Assembly (NCBI RefSeq): GCF_000004075.3
Contig: NC_026660.2
Location: 24,927,498 to 24,991,497, forward strand
DNA length: 64,000 bases
Source: Cucumis sativus
Taxonomy: Eukaryota > Streptophyta > Magnoliopsida > Cucurbitales > Cucurbitaceae
Direction of reading: 5' to 3'
The notes under the pieces: generated by a model
The model's database searches: none
Seen by the model: the letters and a program-made list of their open reading frames with translations, nothing else
What the model was told of the DNA's origin: nothing
Shown here: positions 1 through 15,400 of the stretch, in pieces
How the letters are laid out: each line of letters starts with the position of its first letter
How positions within the stretch are numbered: the stretch's first letter is position 1
Made by a program: the position numbers and the translations under genes

Positions 1-820
1 GCCTTTTTTCACAAGACAAGCAAAATTTCCAGTGTCCCGCTCAAGTCAATTGATTTAATAACATCCACTCTCAATTGAATTATGACAAGGTTCTTTAATG
101 ATTAAAAGGGAAGAGATCAAAATTTACTTCTATTGACCAACAATCTTATAACTGGAAAAGTCGCTTTGGGTTCACTCCTCATTTCATCATACATCAAGCA
201 AAGCTATAGAACCTTTGCGTTCTCATGCACCAATCACCATGTATCTCAAAATTTTACACAAATAAATTTAAATTCCACTCAATATCTACCACAAAATTAC
301 CTATGAAAATCTTGTCTAAACGATCAAATAAAAATATAAAATTCAATGGAGATTAGCCTAGGACCATGATACATGAAAAATCTAATGCACTCAAACACTC
401 CAGTTAACTCCTTGCCAGGAGAAACAAATCAAGAGAATGATGAAAAATACAGACCGGATATCTGTCTCTGTATAAACTCAGGATCCTCATAAACATAAAA
501 TAATTATATACTATCATATGTGGATGTGACACATACAGGGAAACATGGTATTTGAATATAAGACATCTTGTTTGTACATGAAGTGTTCAAGTCTCGAATC
601 ACTTAATAAGAAATTAGATTATCAAAAATATACTAAAGTTCGCGATATATTGTACTAATTGACTGGCATGACAATGTCTAATCCACAGAAGAAAAAAAAG
701 CTTCAAATGTATGACCCATAATCATTAGTCATGTATGGAAACCAAACTGATATAGTTTCCAAACAACTCATCACCTCTAACGAGATCAAGTTTTCAATAA
801 ACCCTATTAATAACCAAGAC

Positions 821-929
821 CTTTATGAAGACGTAGTTCCCCAGCACTTTGCTTCTTTGTAGGTACGCCATTACTAGCATTTTCAGCAAGTTCTCTCTGC
901 TTCTCCTTGACTTTAAATAACTTAATCAT
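821..929 (-). CDS. RCE1: RUB1/NEDD8-conjugating enzyme E2, first coding exon (gene partial)
   Basis: This exon encodes the N-terminus of the E2 that charges and transfers RUB1/NEDD8 to cullins in the SCF ubiquitin ligase pathway. The peptide starts MIKLFKVKEKQRELAEN and continues through KKQSAGELRLHK, the N-terminal extension typical of plant UBC12/RCE1 that docks on the E1. The start codon lies at 929-927. It follows a 3' splice site (AG at 936-935, exon from 934) and five bases of 5'UTR. The donor follows base 821 (AAAG|gtcttg), splitting the next codon, which in the family is Asp of HKDISEL. No catalytic-core exon was found in bases 1-820, so intron 2 must extend past the left edge. Only about 36 of roughly 184 residues are visible. 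Upstream, bases 1849-935 read as a 5'UTR intron. Assignment rests on the recognisable N-terminal string; confidence is high for the family and moderate for a functional locus. Confidence 0.85.
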
Positions 930-934
930 ATCTC

Positions 935-1912
935 CTGCAGCAAAATATGCAATTACACCCCTTGCATATGTTATGCTATTTAAAAAAATTACCTCTAAGG
1001 GTGAGAAACCAACTTTCAATAACAAGAATGAAACAAAACAAATATGCCACGAAAAAACAAGATCAAACCACCATAGAATGGGCTACCAATACCAGAACAG
1101 CACCTAGAAAAATGAGCCCCAGCAGAATGTTCTTTATGAGAGAGAAAGAAGGAGAGTTTAATAAACAACTTATTTAAGGAAATCCAATTAGAGAAATAAA
1201 AATAAGTCTCCCTCCAAACCTTCAAAAACCCTTCCGATCCTCTCGAAGGAAAAATTTTACAACACAATAAAGAGAACAAACAAAACCTCTTCAAGCACCC
1301 AGCTGAGTCATGGACTTGTGACATCACTAAGATCCAATGTAAACCCAATACCCAATTGACTACAAAAACCCAAACTAAATCTCCATGGCAAACAAAAAAG
1401 TCAAAAGGGTTGGGATTCTGATCCTCCCAAAACCTCTCAACAAAGAACATGCCACTTAGAATCGAACATACCAACAAAACCCACCGGAAACTCGAATGAA
1501 AACTAATCATATTATCCACAATCCCAACACTAGAAATCGTCCCAGACAAATAAGAATACTCAAATCTTAAGTTATAAAACGAAAAACAAAAAAAAACAAA
1601 AAAAAAAAGTTGAAACCAGAGCCGACACAATTACAATGCGATTCCGCGAGTAATCAAAACATAATCACGTTTGTAATTACAAGAAAGCAATCAAGAGGCT
1701 ATATTCCAAAGACCCAATAGAGAACACAGAATTGAATGAAGAAAAAAGGCGATAAACAGCAATCCAGAGAAACAAGAAGTGAAAGGGAGCTAGAAATTGG
1801 AAGAAAACCGAAAATCGATAAGGAAAAAGGGGTTGTGAAGAAATCAAACCTGTGAATAAGAGAAGGAAGTTAGGTCTGAGTTGCAGAAAATGGAAATAGA
1901 GAGGGAGAGAGG
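935..1912 (-). other. RCE1: 5'UTR exon and 5'UTR intron of the RCE1/UBC12 gene
   Basis: On the minus strand a pyrimidine-rich leader (about 1912-1850) ends in CACAG|gtttga, a good donor. The acceptor upstream of the start codon is ctgcag|gagatATG, at 936-935. The implied 5'UTR intron is about 915 bp. A leader intron of this size is common in plant ubiquitin-pathway genes, where such introns often raise expression. The open stretch at 1016-1630 lies inside this intron and shows no coding features. The transcription start is not defined by a clear TATA box and is placed only roughly. Confidence 0.5.
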
Positions 1913-2241
1913 AAGGTGGGCGGTTTAGCGAGCGTGGGTGAGCCCTACGGAGGTCAACAAATAAAGAGTTGGCTTCGATTGGACTCTCATAGAATCCACG
2001 AATTTTTATTTTGCTTTTTTGTTACGCTGCTTTTCCAGATTTTCAATTATTATATCATTATATCTAATATTCATCATTCAAAACTATATTCTCCTAATTA
2101 CCCCATTCAATTACAACTTACTTTTTACCTTCTTTATTTATGCTTTCAAATTTTAGATTTTTAAAACATATATTTTCTTTACCAAAAGTCTAACTACTCT
2201 GCCAGTATTGGATATGTGACCGATTCAACCTGTTCTTCTCA

Positions 2242-2297
2242 CCTAGCATTGTTATAAGAGATTAATTAACCTAGCATTGTTTTATAAGAGATTAATT
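2242..2297. repeat. Direct tandem duplication of about 28 bp
   Basis: Two adjacent copies of cctagcattgt-(tt)-ataagagattaatt lie at 2242-2269 and 2270-2297 and differ by a 2-base indel. This looks like a simple replication-slippage duplication. The surrounding 1.9-3.2 kb is AT-rich spacer with a short (TA)n run near 2974-2988 and no supportable gene. Confidence 0.7.
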
Positions 2298-3228
2298 GTT
2301 CGAAGTCTAACTTCTACCTAAAACCATACTTTAAGAATTTATGTGTGAATTCGATCAAAGTCTCACATTAGTTAGATAGGAGGATGATTTTAAATATATA
2401 AGTAACGACAATTATCTTAATTGGTACGAGGTATTTTGGAATGATACCAAAAATAAAGTGATGAAAGTGTATACTCCTTTTTTGTTTTTTTAGATAATAT
2501 ATTATAAAATAAAAGGATGGTAGGAAGGTGTTGAGTATGAACTAATTTTAAGTATGTTTTAACACAATAACTGGTCTCTCTCCTTTTTTTTCTTCATTTT
2601 TTACTAGATTTTAAATTTTGAAAAATATAGTAAATAAATTTGAAATTAGTATCCTATATCTATTTTAGGAAAAATCTTCAAGTCTGATTTGAAATATTTA
2701 TTTTTAAACAAATTTATGGAACTGAAACTTTAGAGAGATTGTAGTGCCTTTATCATATATTTTGGTGTAAAACTTAATTTCTTTCTGTTTTTTTATGTAT
2801 GCCAATGTGAATATTCGTTATTTTTAATAAAAAACTGAATAATTTTATTTAATGATTTGAAAATAAAGAAGACAATAAAACCTCATTTTCCATCTCCACA
2901 TAAATATCAATCTAATCCAGTAGGTTAGCTCCACCTAAAATCACCCTGCATTTATTACAATACCTTAAAAATATATATATATATATTAACCTAAAATCAC
3001 GATTGTCTGACGGTGACCCACTTCGACGAGGATCGTGAATAGTGGTCATGGCTTACCTGTTTTTTATTTCGAGACATTGCGCACAGCTAACCCTTTTATT
3101 GTTGGTATGCTTGTGACTCTCTCGACCTGTCTACTTACCAAATTTGAGTTGATTAAATGTTGCATTCTGTACTAGGGTCTAACTTTTAAGCTAAAGTTCA
3201 AAGTTATTAAAACGTGAGTCTGGGAGCA

Positions 3229-3248
3229 ATGCAGGACAAGGAAGGTAT
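3229..3248 (+). repeat. 20-bp copy of the ubiquitin exon junction
   Basis: The bases caatgcaggacaaggaaggt recur at 3366-3385, where they form the acceptor and first codons of the ubiquitin fragment. Here the match stops after GGTAT and continues into unrelated AT-rich DNA. A local duplication of the exon edge is the simplest reading. Confidence 0.6.
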
Positions 3249-3354
3249 ATCACCAAATTGATTTCAGTGTGTCGTCTTTTTAATCATATTTTGAGTTTTG
3301 GAATGTATATTTCTTATAGCTTTAAACAGGGGAGATTAGACAATTTGGTTTTAA

Positions 3355-3477
<123 letters not shown>

Positions 3478-4212
3478 TAGGCCTTTTGTATATATGGATA
3501 ACTTGTTTAATCTCCCTCAAATGTGTCACTGTGCCTTCTCTGTTTAAGAATGGAATTTGGTGTGGAAATTTCTTACTTAACACAGGATTCATTAGTACTT
3601 TTTGGTAAGGAAACAATGAAGTTGGGTGACTTATAGTGAAGGTTTAGAAAAGAAACCTAAATTCAATTAGTATGTTTTCTAGTTGTTTCAAAATAACTAA
3701 GAATAGGAATTTGAAACAGAATTTCATGTAAAACAGTATTGAATCTGTTGATTTAGAATTCTGAGACTTCTGTTAGTTTTACGTACTTGGAAAATTAACT
3801 CCATGGTTCAAGTTCAAGTATCTGACAACCGATAGTTTGATAGACTTAGACAGCCACGTTACTTAAGTTTAAGTGTCCATGATTTGTAACTGTAAGCTTT
3901 CTCTAGTTGGCTTCTCATGGTCTTTCCTCTAGTTTCCAATGTGTGATTGTTTTCTGGATTGGTGTTAAATATATCTTACTCTCAAGATTTATGTTAAATA
4001 TTCTCTGTGTTCAACTATTTTTAATAAAATTTAAATGCTAAATACATTTTTAAATTCTTTTAGTAAAACCTTGAGGATTTTTTCATAATGTTGTCAATTA
4101 ACATACACGTTTAGTGTTCAAGTTTATCCTCTAATCTATTAGCTTGAAGAAAATAAAGTATGTGGGCAGAATCTGCTGTAGACAAATGGTCTAATCTTCA
4201 TTCACTTTGCAG

Positions 4213-5275
4213 TTTCTCATTTTTGCTGATGATGATGAACTCCAGAATCTTCTTGAGCCCCTTCAGAAAGTTGCCAAAATGTTGAAGTCAAAGGTAAACA
4301 AATTATCTGATCTTTGATTATCAAAAAAGTCACTCATCAGACATCACATTGTCTAGATGAATATATTTCTTGACTACAGGTGATGTTTATCTCCATCGAC
4401 ATTGCAAATGAAAATCTTGCAAAGCTCTTCTTGTCATTATTTGGTCTAGAAGACTCAGATACAACCGTAGTTCGTTTTTTATTTCAGCCATCTTTTTGTC
4501 AACCAAATAATGTGAAAACTAGGGAGAATCATGCTTTTAGCCAAATCTATATCTCCTAATGAACTTTATATTTGATATGCATATGTCAGGTTACTGCTTT
4601 TGACAATGGAATGAGCTCAAAGTTTTTGTTAGAGTCAGATCATGAGTCCGAGAAACATAGAGGTAGCACTATTGTTCTATGCATATATATTTTCTATCTT
4701 CAGTCAAATTTGTTTTCAAACAGCCAGTTCATAAGGTTTTGTGAATTCCCATCTAATGTAGGAGTTTGCTAGAGGCATTTATGATGGTACTCTGTATCCG
4801 TACTTCAAATCATAGTCAATACCAAATAATGTGAGTTCCTTGTGAACTTGTTTTGTACCATAAATTTGCTCATTTCTTATATAGTTGTATGGGTTTGATT
4901 TCGAGACATTCATATACAAGATGGCTACTGTCTTGATAATTCTGTTGTTTGTGTGATTTAAAAGGATGGAGCAAGCATTGACGTAGTTGTTGGAAGGACA
5001 TTTGAAGAGTTGGTTTTGAAGAATTCCAACAATGTTTTTTTTTTCTTTTGAGGTAATTAATGAGTTAATCGGAATAAATCCCTTTCTTTCTTAATTTTAA
5101 CTAAACCAATTGAGATTGAGTTGAAAATATTATGTAACAGGTGTATAACCCATGGTGCATTACCTGTGAGACAACAACCAAGAATGTGGAGAAGTTGGCT
5201 AAGCATTTCCAAAATTTTGATAACATTGTTTTTGTCATAACTGATGCTTCCGCAAATGAACATCCAAAACTACAA
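4213..5275 (+). pseudogene. PDIL1-6-type protein disulfide isomerase fragment, decayed
   Basis: Six exon-like blocks with GT-AG edges match the C-terminal half of plant PDI-like 1-5/1-6. They are 4213-4293 (FADDDELQNLLEPLQKVAK), 4380-4469 (VMFISIDIANENLAK), 4590-4662 (VTAFDNGMSSKFLLES), 4762-4830 (ARGIYDGTLYPYFKS), 4965-5052 (VVVGRTFEELVLKN) and 5141-5275 (VYNPWCITCETTTKNVEKL, DASANEHPKLQ). The last block carries the a'-domain CITC. Lesions are visible. The fourth block is out of phase with the third when joined at the obvious sites, it has an in-frame TAG at 4813-4815 where the family has Gln, and a T-run near 5034-5050 shifts the frame into a stop. The N-terminal thioredoxin exons and the final exon(s) are missing. 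Because introns are kept, this is a partial genomic duplication and not a processed copy. Confidence 0.75.
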
Positions 5276-5540
5276 GTCAGTCGGTCTACAACTTTTTTTT
5301 TATCCTTATTCTTAATCCACCATTTCAACTCCACAAATCAAATCATAACAATTTGATATCTGTTTGGAATTATAGATTTATTTGGTATGTGTTCAACTCA
5401 ATATTTATTTACTGTTGATGAAGCTGTCTAGTCCCATTCATTGTTTTAAAAATGTAGATTTGGTTATTTGCAACATTATTCTCACTTTTCAAGAGATTTT
5501 GTACATTTATTTGTTCGATGATAGTAGTGTCCATCTTTCC

Positions 5541-5580
5541 TTTTCTTTCTTTCTTTCTTTCTTTTTTTTTTTTTTTTTTT
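5541..5580. repeat. (TTTC)n and poly-T microsatellite
   Basis: A run of ttctttctttctttctt passes into about 19 consecutive T. It sits about 270 bp beyond the last PDI-like exon block and may mark the end of the duplicated segment. It is probably polymorphic. Confidence 0.8.
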
Positions 5581-5582
5581 GA

Positions 5583-8160
5583 GAAAAGAGAGAAGAAAAT
5601 GAAGTTTTTATGTTATTTTAGTGAAGGTAAGTGATTTGTTAGGTGTATTTGATTTGAAGTAGAACTTCATCTACACTCGGTTGGTGTATTTGATTTGAAA
5701 CATTATGACATCTTACTGAATGTAAATTTAGGATGGATTACTTGACGCATTTAAAACTCTAATTTTTTACACTGAATTACCCGTTGTATTAAAAAACATC
5801 AAGTAAACAAATACTTGACAGGTAAAAGGGTAAGTAAATCCATTTTTATAGTAGTAGTGAGTGGACATAGGCATGATTAGTCCATGGACCTAGTCCTTCA
5901 CCTTGAGTTTTTGGTTAGTTAATCTTTAAACCAAAACCTATTTACTCAATTGAACCTAGACTCAAATGTTAATGTTTAGTTAAACTAAATTCATTAATTA
6001 AATCTAGCAATCAAGCATCAATCATTGACATTAGAACATATCAAGATGTCAATATTCTATAATAACGAGTTTTATCATGATAAAATTAGTAAACTTAAAT
6101 GTTATATATTTTTTATCCTGTTAAAATTGCCAATGAAGAGTAATAAGACGTAAATTTTATCATAGCAATTCAAATAATGGTTATGAAATTCAAATGAGAC
6201 ACACAAATTTATTAGCCTAAGGTTATAATATTAATTTAACATCATAAATGTTGAATTGAGGTTTTTTTTTCATTATATTAAAAACAGTTAAATTGAAAAA
6301 ATGCACACTTTATCAATCATATAAAACAATTAAAACATTTCTGACCTTTAGGGTTTGTTTGAATTGAAAATATTTTACGTGTAGAATGAATAAATTGATT
6401 TCCCTTTTTCCCCTTATTGCATCACCAAAACCTTATATATTTTTTTTCAACAATAGCTTTCGGACATTCATCCAATAAAAGAAGTGAACAAAATTTTCCG
6501 CAAATAAGAATAGTTATATGCCATAATGAAACCTCAATCATCTATAGATATGTTTATATACATCAGATTTTCTTTTCATAAATTATTTGAATTATGTATA
6601 TATATATCCTTTAACTTTATCACTTAATTAAAAAAAATATTATTATATATTTGAAACTTTGTAATATCTCAATTTTCCACTTTGGTAGCTCTTTCGAAAC
6701 TATGGTTATTTGAAGCATTCAATTATTTAAAACTTTAATTGAAATTTAATATTTTCATTTGTTAATATCTTCATTTTCACAATATAATTCAGTATTTATT
6801 TGTGAGCCACAATTATCAATTTAGTAAATTTAATTTGAGAATTAAAAAAGAGATATAAATGGAAAATTCTAATGTCTATATATATTTGTCATCAATCTCA
6901 CACAATCATCCATCTTTTGGTCTATGTATATATTTGGCTAGTTAATCTATAAAACTTAATTAAACACATTTCTTTAAAAACAAATCTTGATCTTCACATT
7001 TATAACTAATTTATTTTATAAGTCATTTAGGCAAAATTAATCTTTACATTTAATTTTCTTTAATAATCGATAAATGTATCTTTATATTTGGTAATAGATT
7101 TTTAACTTTTGTTTTCTTGGTGGGATATCTATTGGAGATTCTTAAAACTTAATCATTTAAAATTTTGAAATAATCTATTGATTTCACACATAAATATAGA
7201 ATAAATAAATTGGGTAAGTGACCAACGTAGTACTCTATACTTTTTGTGTTGAATGAATTTGAAGATTATTTTCAACCCATTATTCATTGTATTAAACAAA
7301 TGTCCACATCAAAATAATATAGTGAAAACATTTATTTATTTTTTCTAAGAACATTTTCCATTTATGTTTGTTCTTAGAATTATATAAAGTTTAGTACAAC
7401 CTATGGAAATGGAAAGTGATCTGCACTACATAATTAGCTCAGCAATACAGATTAGGCACATCTTTCTTTCTCAAAACATCAACCATTCATGAATTTTCAT
7501 TTACTTGTCATTTCAAGCAAATACATTGTTTCTTCTCAAAGTGAAATTTTGTTGGATTTCACTGAATAAATTGTAAGTTCAAAACCATTGAACAAAAGCA
7601 AAAACATTATTTTGTTTAAAACACCCACTGCATTTATAATTTCTTTAAAACATAAGTTTATATCTACTAGATTCATGGATGAAAGGTAAATAATATAGAA
7701 GTTTAAAAATATTTAAGCAACATTTCAATATTTATTTATATGTACTAAAAAAATATAAATCACGAAGCTTATATTATACCAATCATAAAGCTTATATTAT
7801 ACCAACTTACTTACGCCTATTATTGGATACAAATTTGAGTTACAATTAGCCATTGTTATTATTATTTTCATATACAATAGCCAAGATGAATCTTAGAAAA
7901 AGAAAAATGTTAATAAAGTGATAGTAATAAAAAAGAAGTTAGTAAGGTTTTAGAGATAAAAACAGATAGTTTAGATAGTTCTGACAATTTTAGTATTGCA
8001 TGGAAAATAAAAACAAATAACCTTCACATTATGAAAACATACATAAAATCACAAATACGACAAACTGTATTTTTTTTTAAATTATTCAACGAGACTTTCA
8101 CAACAACACGATATAAATTGGAAAATTTATAATTTTGAAATCCAACGGTGCAAAATTGTG
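5583..8160. other. AT-rich intergenic spacer
   Basis: No reading frame, RNA gene or clear mobile element could be supported here. A 17-bp direct duplication (aagcttatattatacca) occurs near 7765-7800. The right end is the downstream flank of the geranylgeranyl diphosphate synthase gene. Confidence 0.6.
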
Positions 8161-8189
8161 AGTAGGCTCGTCTGAATAATTAATTTGTT

Positions 8190-9428
<1,239 letters not shown>

Positions 9429-9429
9429 G

Positions 9430-12400
9430 AATGTGGACCTCAAAACATTCTGACGTCATATTTCAAAATGCCAACTATGCTTCTTTTTTTTTCTTTTTTT
9501 GTTAATAACTATTTACACTACAACCATTTTTTTATTTGTTTTTTAAATTCTATTTCTAAATTCTTTTTGTTTTGCTATATGTTTTCTATCTATATTTTAA
9601 AAAACTATAGCAAAATTAAATTATTTTTAAAATTTAGATGAGAATTCTATTTTTCACTTAAAAGAAAGAGAAAACCATTGTATATAAAATCTTTAGAATA
9701 TTATTGATATTCTAAAATGAAAAATCAAGTAATTACTAAATTTCATAATTTCTAAAGAAAAAAACTACATTATTTATTTTCAATTTTGACTAGATTTTAG
9801 AAATTGTTGGTAAAAAATAGATAATAAGGTAATCAGTTTAGAGTGGAAAGTGATGTTTGTGGACATAATTTTAAAAAAAATTAAAACTAAAAAACCAAAT
9901 AATAACGATATAGGACGTAAATAGTTAACATAATTATCTTTTTAGTGTAACTATTATAAAGCCAAAATAAGGCATGCAACATTTACTTTGTTCCATTTTG
10001 TGTTGAAAATGACATTTCATATTTTGTTATATATATATATATATATATTCCATTCTTCCACGTATATATTGAATTTACAATATACTTTTTTTCTTTAAAA
10101 AATTAACCTAACATATCAAACATAAATATAATTTAACTAATATAAAACATACATATGTAAGTGATAAATCAACTTCAAAAAAACTTATTTTCATCTTTTT
10201 GTCCCTTGTTTATTTAATAATTTTTCAATTAAAATTGCTTTTTTTAACATATAACACATTTAATCTCTAAAACTTCAGATATGTGTTTCTTTTTAGACTT
10301 TTAAAAGTACTTAATAATACTCGAAGCTTCGATAAATTTTTAAATTTTCAATATTACAAGAATTAACTACAAAACTCCATCTAATTTTTATAATAAATTG
10401 ATTTATAAGATATAAATTTAAAATTAGATGGGATAGAAGTGTGCATCATACACTGTTAAAAATATTAATTTCAAAATTAATGGATTAGGATCGTAATTTG
10501 AGCTATGAAACATTCGTAAACTTAAGAATTAAAATATACCATTTTGAATTATATGATTAAGAAATTTATACCTGTGAAATTAATTGTTTGGTAGAGAGAG
10601 GGAAAAAAAAGGCATGCAAACCACATACATATATATATATGGTCATGCAAAACTTTTAAAATAAGAAATTTATTGGACATGCAGAACTTTTAAAATAAGA
10701 AACCCAGAAGACACAAAAATACAAATATCTCTATTTTTGACAATACACACATATATAATTTGAGAATTTAATCGAATGGTTCAACTACCAATTCTAGTCC
10801 ATAATTTTTAGACGTCTTTCTCGAATGACACATTTAGCACTTCTTTTTTCTTTTTATCTTATTAAAGGAAAATTCATCAATGTTGTTGAAGAAAGTTTTA
10901 TAAGTTATTCAAAAATAATATGAAATTTTGTTAAAGAGTGAAAACTTCAACAAAAGTTTAGAAGGGTTTAAATACCAATTTTATCACTAGACTATATACT
11001 ATAAATAGCATAAAATTGGAGGGTTTAAACTTCTCGACTTATACTAAATTTGTCACACTTTTTTATTGTTCGTTATATGTTAAACATTTATAAAAATTAA
11101 AAATTTTATCGCTCAATATTTTTAATTGAAAAGAGAAATGTCAATTAAGATTAGCCTACACTAAAGTTTGTTATATTAATTTAAGCTTTACTTTGATTTG
11201 TGTATAAATTTATAACTTTATTTGGAAGAATTATGATTGTTCCAATAATCATTATATAGGGAGAATTTGGATTATTTGTTAAAATCACACGTAGAAAAAG
11301 TTAACAAAATGAGATTTTAAAATTGAGTTCAAAGTTATTTGTTTATAAAAGTTTAGTCGATAAAATTGTAAATTTTGAATTTTATTTACTAGAAATATAA
11401 TAGAAAAGAAACCTATAATACGTGAAAATAAAATATTAATATTCTATTGGACACATCCTAGTATCACAATAATTTTGTCAAAAATAGAAAATTCAACAAA
11501 ATATTTAAGTGTAATAAATTTTGCTTTTAATTATTTTTTTATAAGATGTAAATAGTTTAAAATAAAGTTTATAAATTTATTTTTTTAAAAAAAGGTCTAT
11601 AACTATCCTCGACAACGAAGGCTTTTTTAGAAGACGAAAAAAGTAACAACATTCTAAAATGAAATGATGAATAGACATTTGTAAGCTGCAAATGTACTTC
11701 TATGTTAATATAAAATAATTGTATACAATCTCTTTAACATATACGATGTTGACAATATATCAATGTTCTATTAACATCTCTAAAATTGATCATTTCGATA
11801 TTTTGATGGGTATTTGTCAATTAAGAAAAAAAGAAAGTTTGTTTTATATATATATAAGAGCATCGTTTGAAGTGCCCAACAAAGAGATGCCAAAGCATAG
11901 CAATTTGGATTTTGTAAACTTATTACCTAAATTGGAATCTACTTTTTGACTCTTTTGGATTTTTTCATTTTCATTCCTTTTATTTATTTAAACCCAACAC
12001 CCCCTTGATTGCCTTCCCAACTAATCTTTATCAAAAAAAAAAAACTTAACATTTAATCCATTAATACAAAATAATAATCACAATTTCCCTTGTCAATGAA
12101 ATTAATATATCACGTTATTATTAGTCATTTTAAAAAAATAAAATAAAATGAATAAACATTTAAGATGTAGATGAAGAATTGGGTCGTACATATTTGTTTT
12201 CATTATGAATATATTTGAAATAGATGAAATTATAAATTAAATGTGAAGCATGAGGTTCAACATCATGCCTATCTACCTCAAGAAAAGAAAAAAAAAAAGG
12301 AACTACATGAATACAAAACCAAAAACAAAATAATAAACATCATGTCTATCTACTTCCAAAATTTTAAATAATTCCATTTGTTTTTTCTATTTCTATTCAT

Positions 12401-15400
12401 TTAATCTTTACCAAATTTGGTTATTGTTAGTATGGCAACAAATTGATGAGTTAAAACATACAACACTCCTTTAGTTTTATACGTTTATTTGTTTTTATTC
12501 ATTTTTTTTACCAATCTTCTTAAAAACCAAACCAATATTTGAAAAGTAAAAAAAAAAATCCAAATATTTATTTGTTCGTATTTAACATTTATTTACTTAT
12601 GTTGAAAAACGTTAGAATTACCATTTGGATAGAAACTATAGGAGTTCTTATTTCTAGTTTTTGAAAAATAAAAGTGTTTTAGAAACTTTCAAAACTGCGT
12701 ATAAATTTTAGAAACAACAAAATCTAGGTTTCTCTCTCGTAATTAAAGTAATGTTTTTATCATTCTAAAATGAATAATAAAATTACTTTTTCAAATTTTG
12801 TCATAATTGAGTACGTGAGATAAGATAATTGAACTATTGTTTTAAAGTTGATAATACAAATATAATGACAATTGAACCATACTCGTTTTAATAAATTTTA
12901 TAATGTTGATTAAAAAATGAAGAGAATTAAACGATAATAATGAAAGACGACAATCTAAAAAAAAGTTGACTTCAGAACTACATAAAATTCAATCATGGCT
13001 GCCTTTTTAATAAATTCATTCAAATATCAATATCCAACTTCCCCACTCTCAATTTCTTTGTTCTAATGCATGTTTTGAAATGCAAGATCGTGATACACAT
13101 TTATTTCACAATTCACAAAACATATAACTCATCTTTTCACATATTTTGGAGTACATATTTCTCAAATTTCAGCATACTTCAATTACAAGATAGATCATAT
13201 ATTGTTTAAATCTTCTTCTTACTTTGTTTGTTTATTCATCTACTTTTATATAGAGATCATATCATGTCATTTCATTTCTTCTATTTGTTCGATATAAGGA
13301 GTGTAGTATTGGAAATTTAAATTTATGAATATTTGAAATGAATGAAAACTGAGACACAAATGAAAATAAGATAAAATATGTGATGGAGGAACCCGTTTGA
13401 GCCTTGTAGCAAAGTATAGAAAAGTCATTAACTATTTGTCTTTTGTTGAAATTAAAGTTGGATTTGATTTTATTTATTAATTTAAGTTAGTTTTCGAAAC
13501 TAAACTTATTTTTTAATTTAAAACTACGAATTAATTGTTTGTTCAAATAAGATTTTTGGAAAAATGTAATTCGTAAAGTTTAACTTTGTATATTGATTTC
13601 GATTTATGTATCGGAGTTTAAATTTAGAATTTCTTGATCTTCGGACTTCAAAAAATTATAGGTGCAAGTTAATTTGAATTTTGATCCTCTATAATCTAAT
13701 AAAAGTTTAATCTTTTGAGCCTTCAATATTTTAGAAGATGTTGATCTCAATTTTGATGATACAATCTCTAATATTTACTTATTTGATACTTGCACGTTTT
13801 TAGAGTTTTTAAAAGTTGAAGTCTTCAATTTTTCGGAACATGAATTATCCATTCAACCAAATATCCAAAATGAAAGGAAGTGTGTTAGAAATTTCATGGG
13901 CTTTAACTGGACCTAATCTCATTTGTTTTGTGGATTTGGACCCACTTTTTCTGTTTAACTTGGGCTGGGTCCATTATCATTTTGGCCCAGTTTTATATAT
14001 GGGGCTGAATTGGATTGGGTATGACAAAGCTTAACTACCCAAACCCAATAAATTTATCTTTATCACAATATTTTGGTGTGATGACGATGTAAAATTTAAT
14101 TAGTTGAAATTTTTTGCTCAACATCGCCAGTTTTGAAACATAAAAATAAGTTTATAAACTTTTATTTTTATCGGGTTAAAAACTTGGCTTGATTTTTTAT
14201 AACATCTACAAAAAAAAAAAACAAATTAAAGCAAAAAAGTTAAAAGTGTTAACGATGTTTATAAACGTAAAAGTTATAAAAAGAAAAAACACAGGAAATG
14301 CTTAACAAAGTGGAGCAATGTGATTTAAAGAAACTAAAATATTCTCCCCTGAAATTGTTAGTTATTGCTTTAATTAAGCCCAACATCGACGCCCTCATGG
14401 GCCAATATGGGTCTGGGCTTTCAAGGAAGTATGCCTCCCAAATCAAAGTTACAATTCAAGTCTTACTATTCACAAATTAGACATGGATAATCTTGCCAAA
14501 GTTCACCAATTTTAACAATAATCCAGCTCTAATTAATAATATAGTTTGTTTTAATCTAACTAATTTTTGTACCATAGGAATACTTTGGTTAATGTATGTC
14601 TTAACGAGCACTTAGGTCAAAATTGTGGGTTAAGATTGCACAATAGTTAACTAAGTTTGTAGTGCAATTGAGATAACAAGATATTAGGTAATGGGTGAAA
14701 TCTAATGATCAAACAAGTTCAATTTATCCATCGACTCTCTAAAGAACAACAATTTTGTTTTTAAATGCTTTCCATTACAACTCTAAACTCCATTGCAATT
14801 CTGAATCATCACCTATTTCAACCTTACAACCAAATTAAACTAATATTAAACTCAAATTAATAAAACAAATTTAATTTTTAGAAAGAACTTTATGACTAGT
14901 GGGTTGAATATGAATTAATTGAATATAAAACAAATTGATAAACTGAGTCTATTATATTGTCTAATTATGACTTCTTATTTTTTTTATCACAACAATATTT
15001 TTAAAATCCTTTAATTTTAATTATGGTAATGTCATTTTTTAACAACAATCAAACAATAATGACAAATCAAAAACATAAATTCAAACTTCATATTCATTTG
15101 AAAAAAGTCCAAATGTATTATTTTAGTTAGTTAGGTGTGGAAATTATGAAAGCTTTGTTTTATTGATAGTCACTGATAATCTTAACCTTTTAAACAATTT
15201 TAGAAAATAATTTTGGACTAGTAAGTCATGTAAATGCAATTAGGTACTACTTAATTTGTGAAATAATTTGAGTTTTTCATGTTTAAATTAACACAATGTT
15301 TTTATTGTCATTGTTGATGTGTATAAGTACAATTTTAGTGAATCTTTTAGTCTATTTACTAACCACACAAGTTCACATATGTAACACACATACACAATTT

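Noticed and set aside
1016-1630. 204-residue open frame on the minus strand
   Set aside because: It lies inside the leader intron of the RCE1 gene, is Phe/Cys-rich from A/T-rich DNA, and shows no domain.
13816-14034. 72-residue open frame
   Set aside because: Composition follows repeated TGGGCC motifs; no domain, no plausible gene structure.
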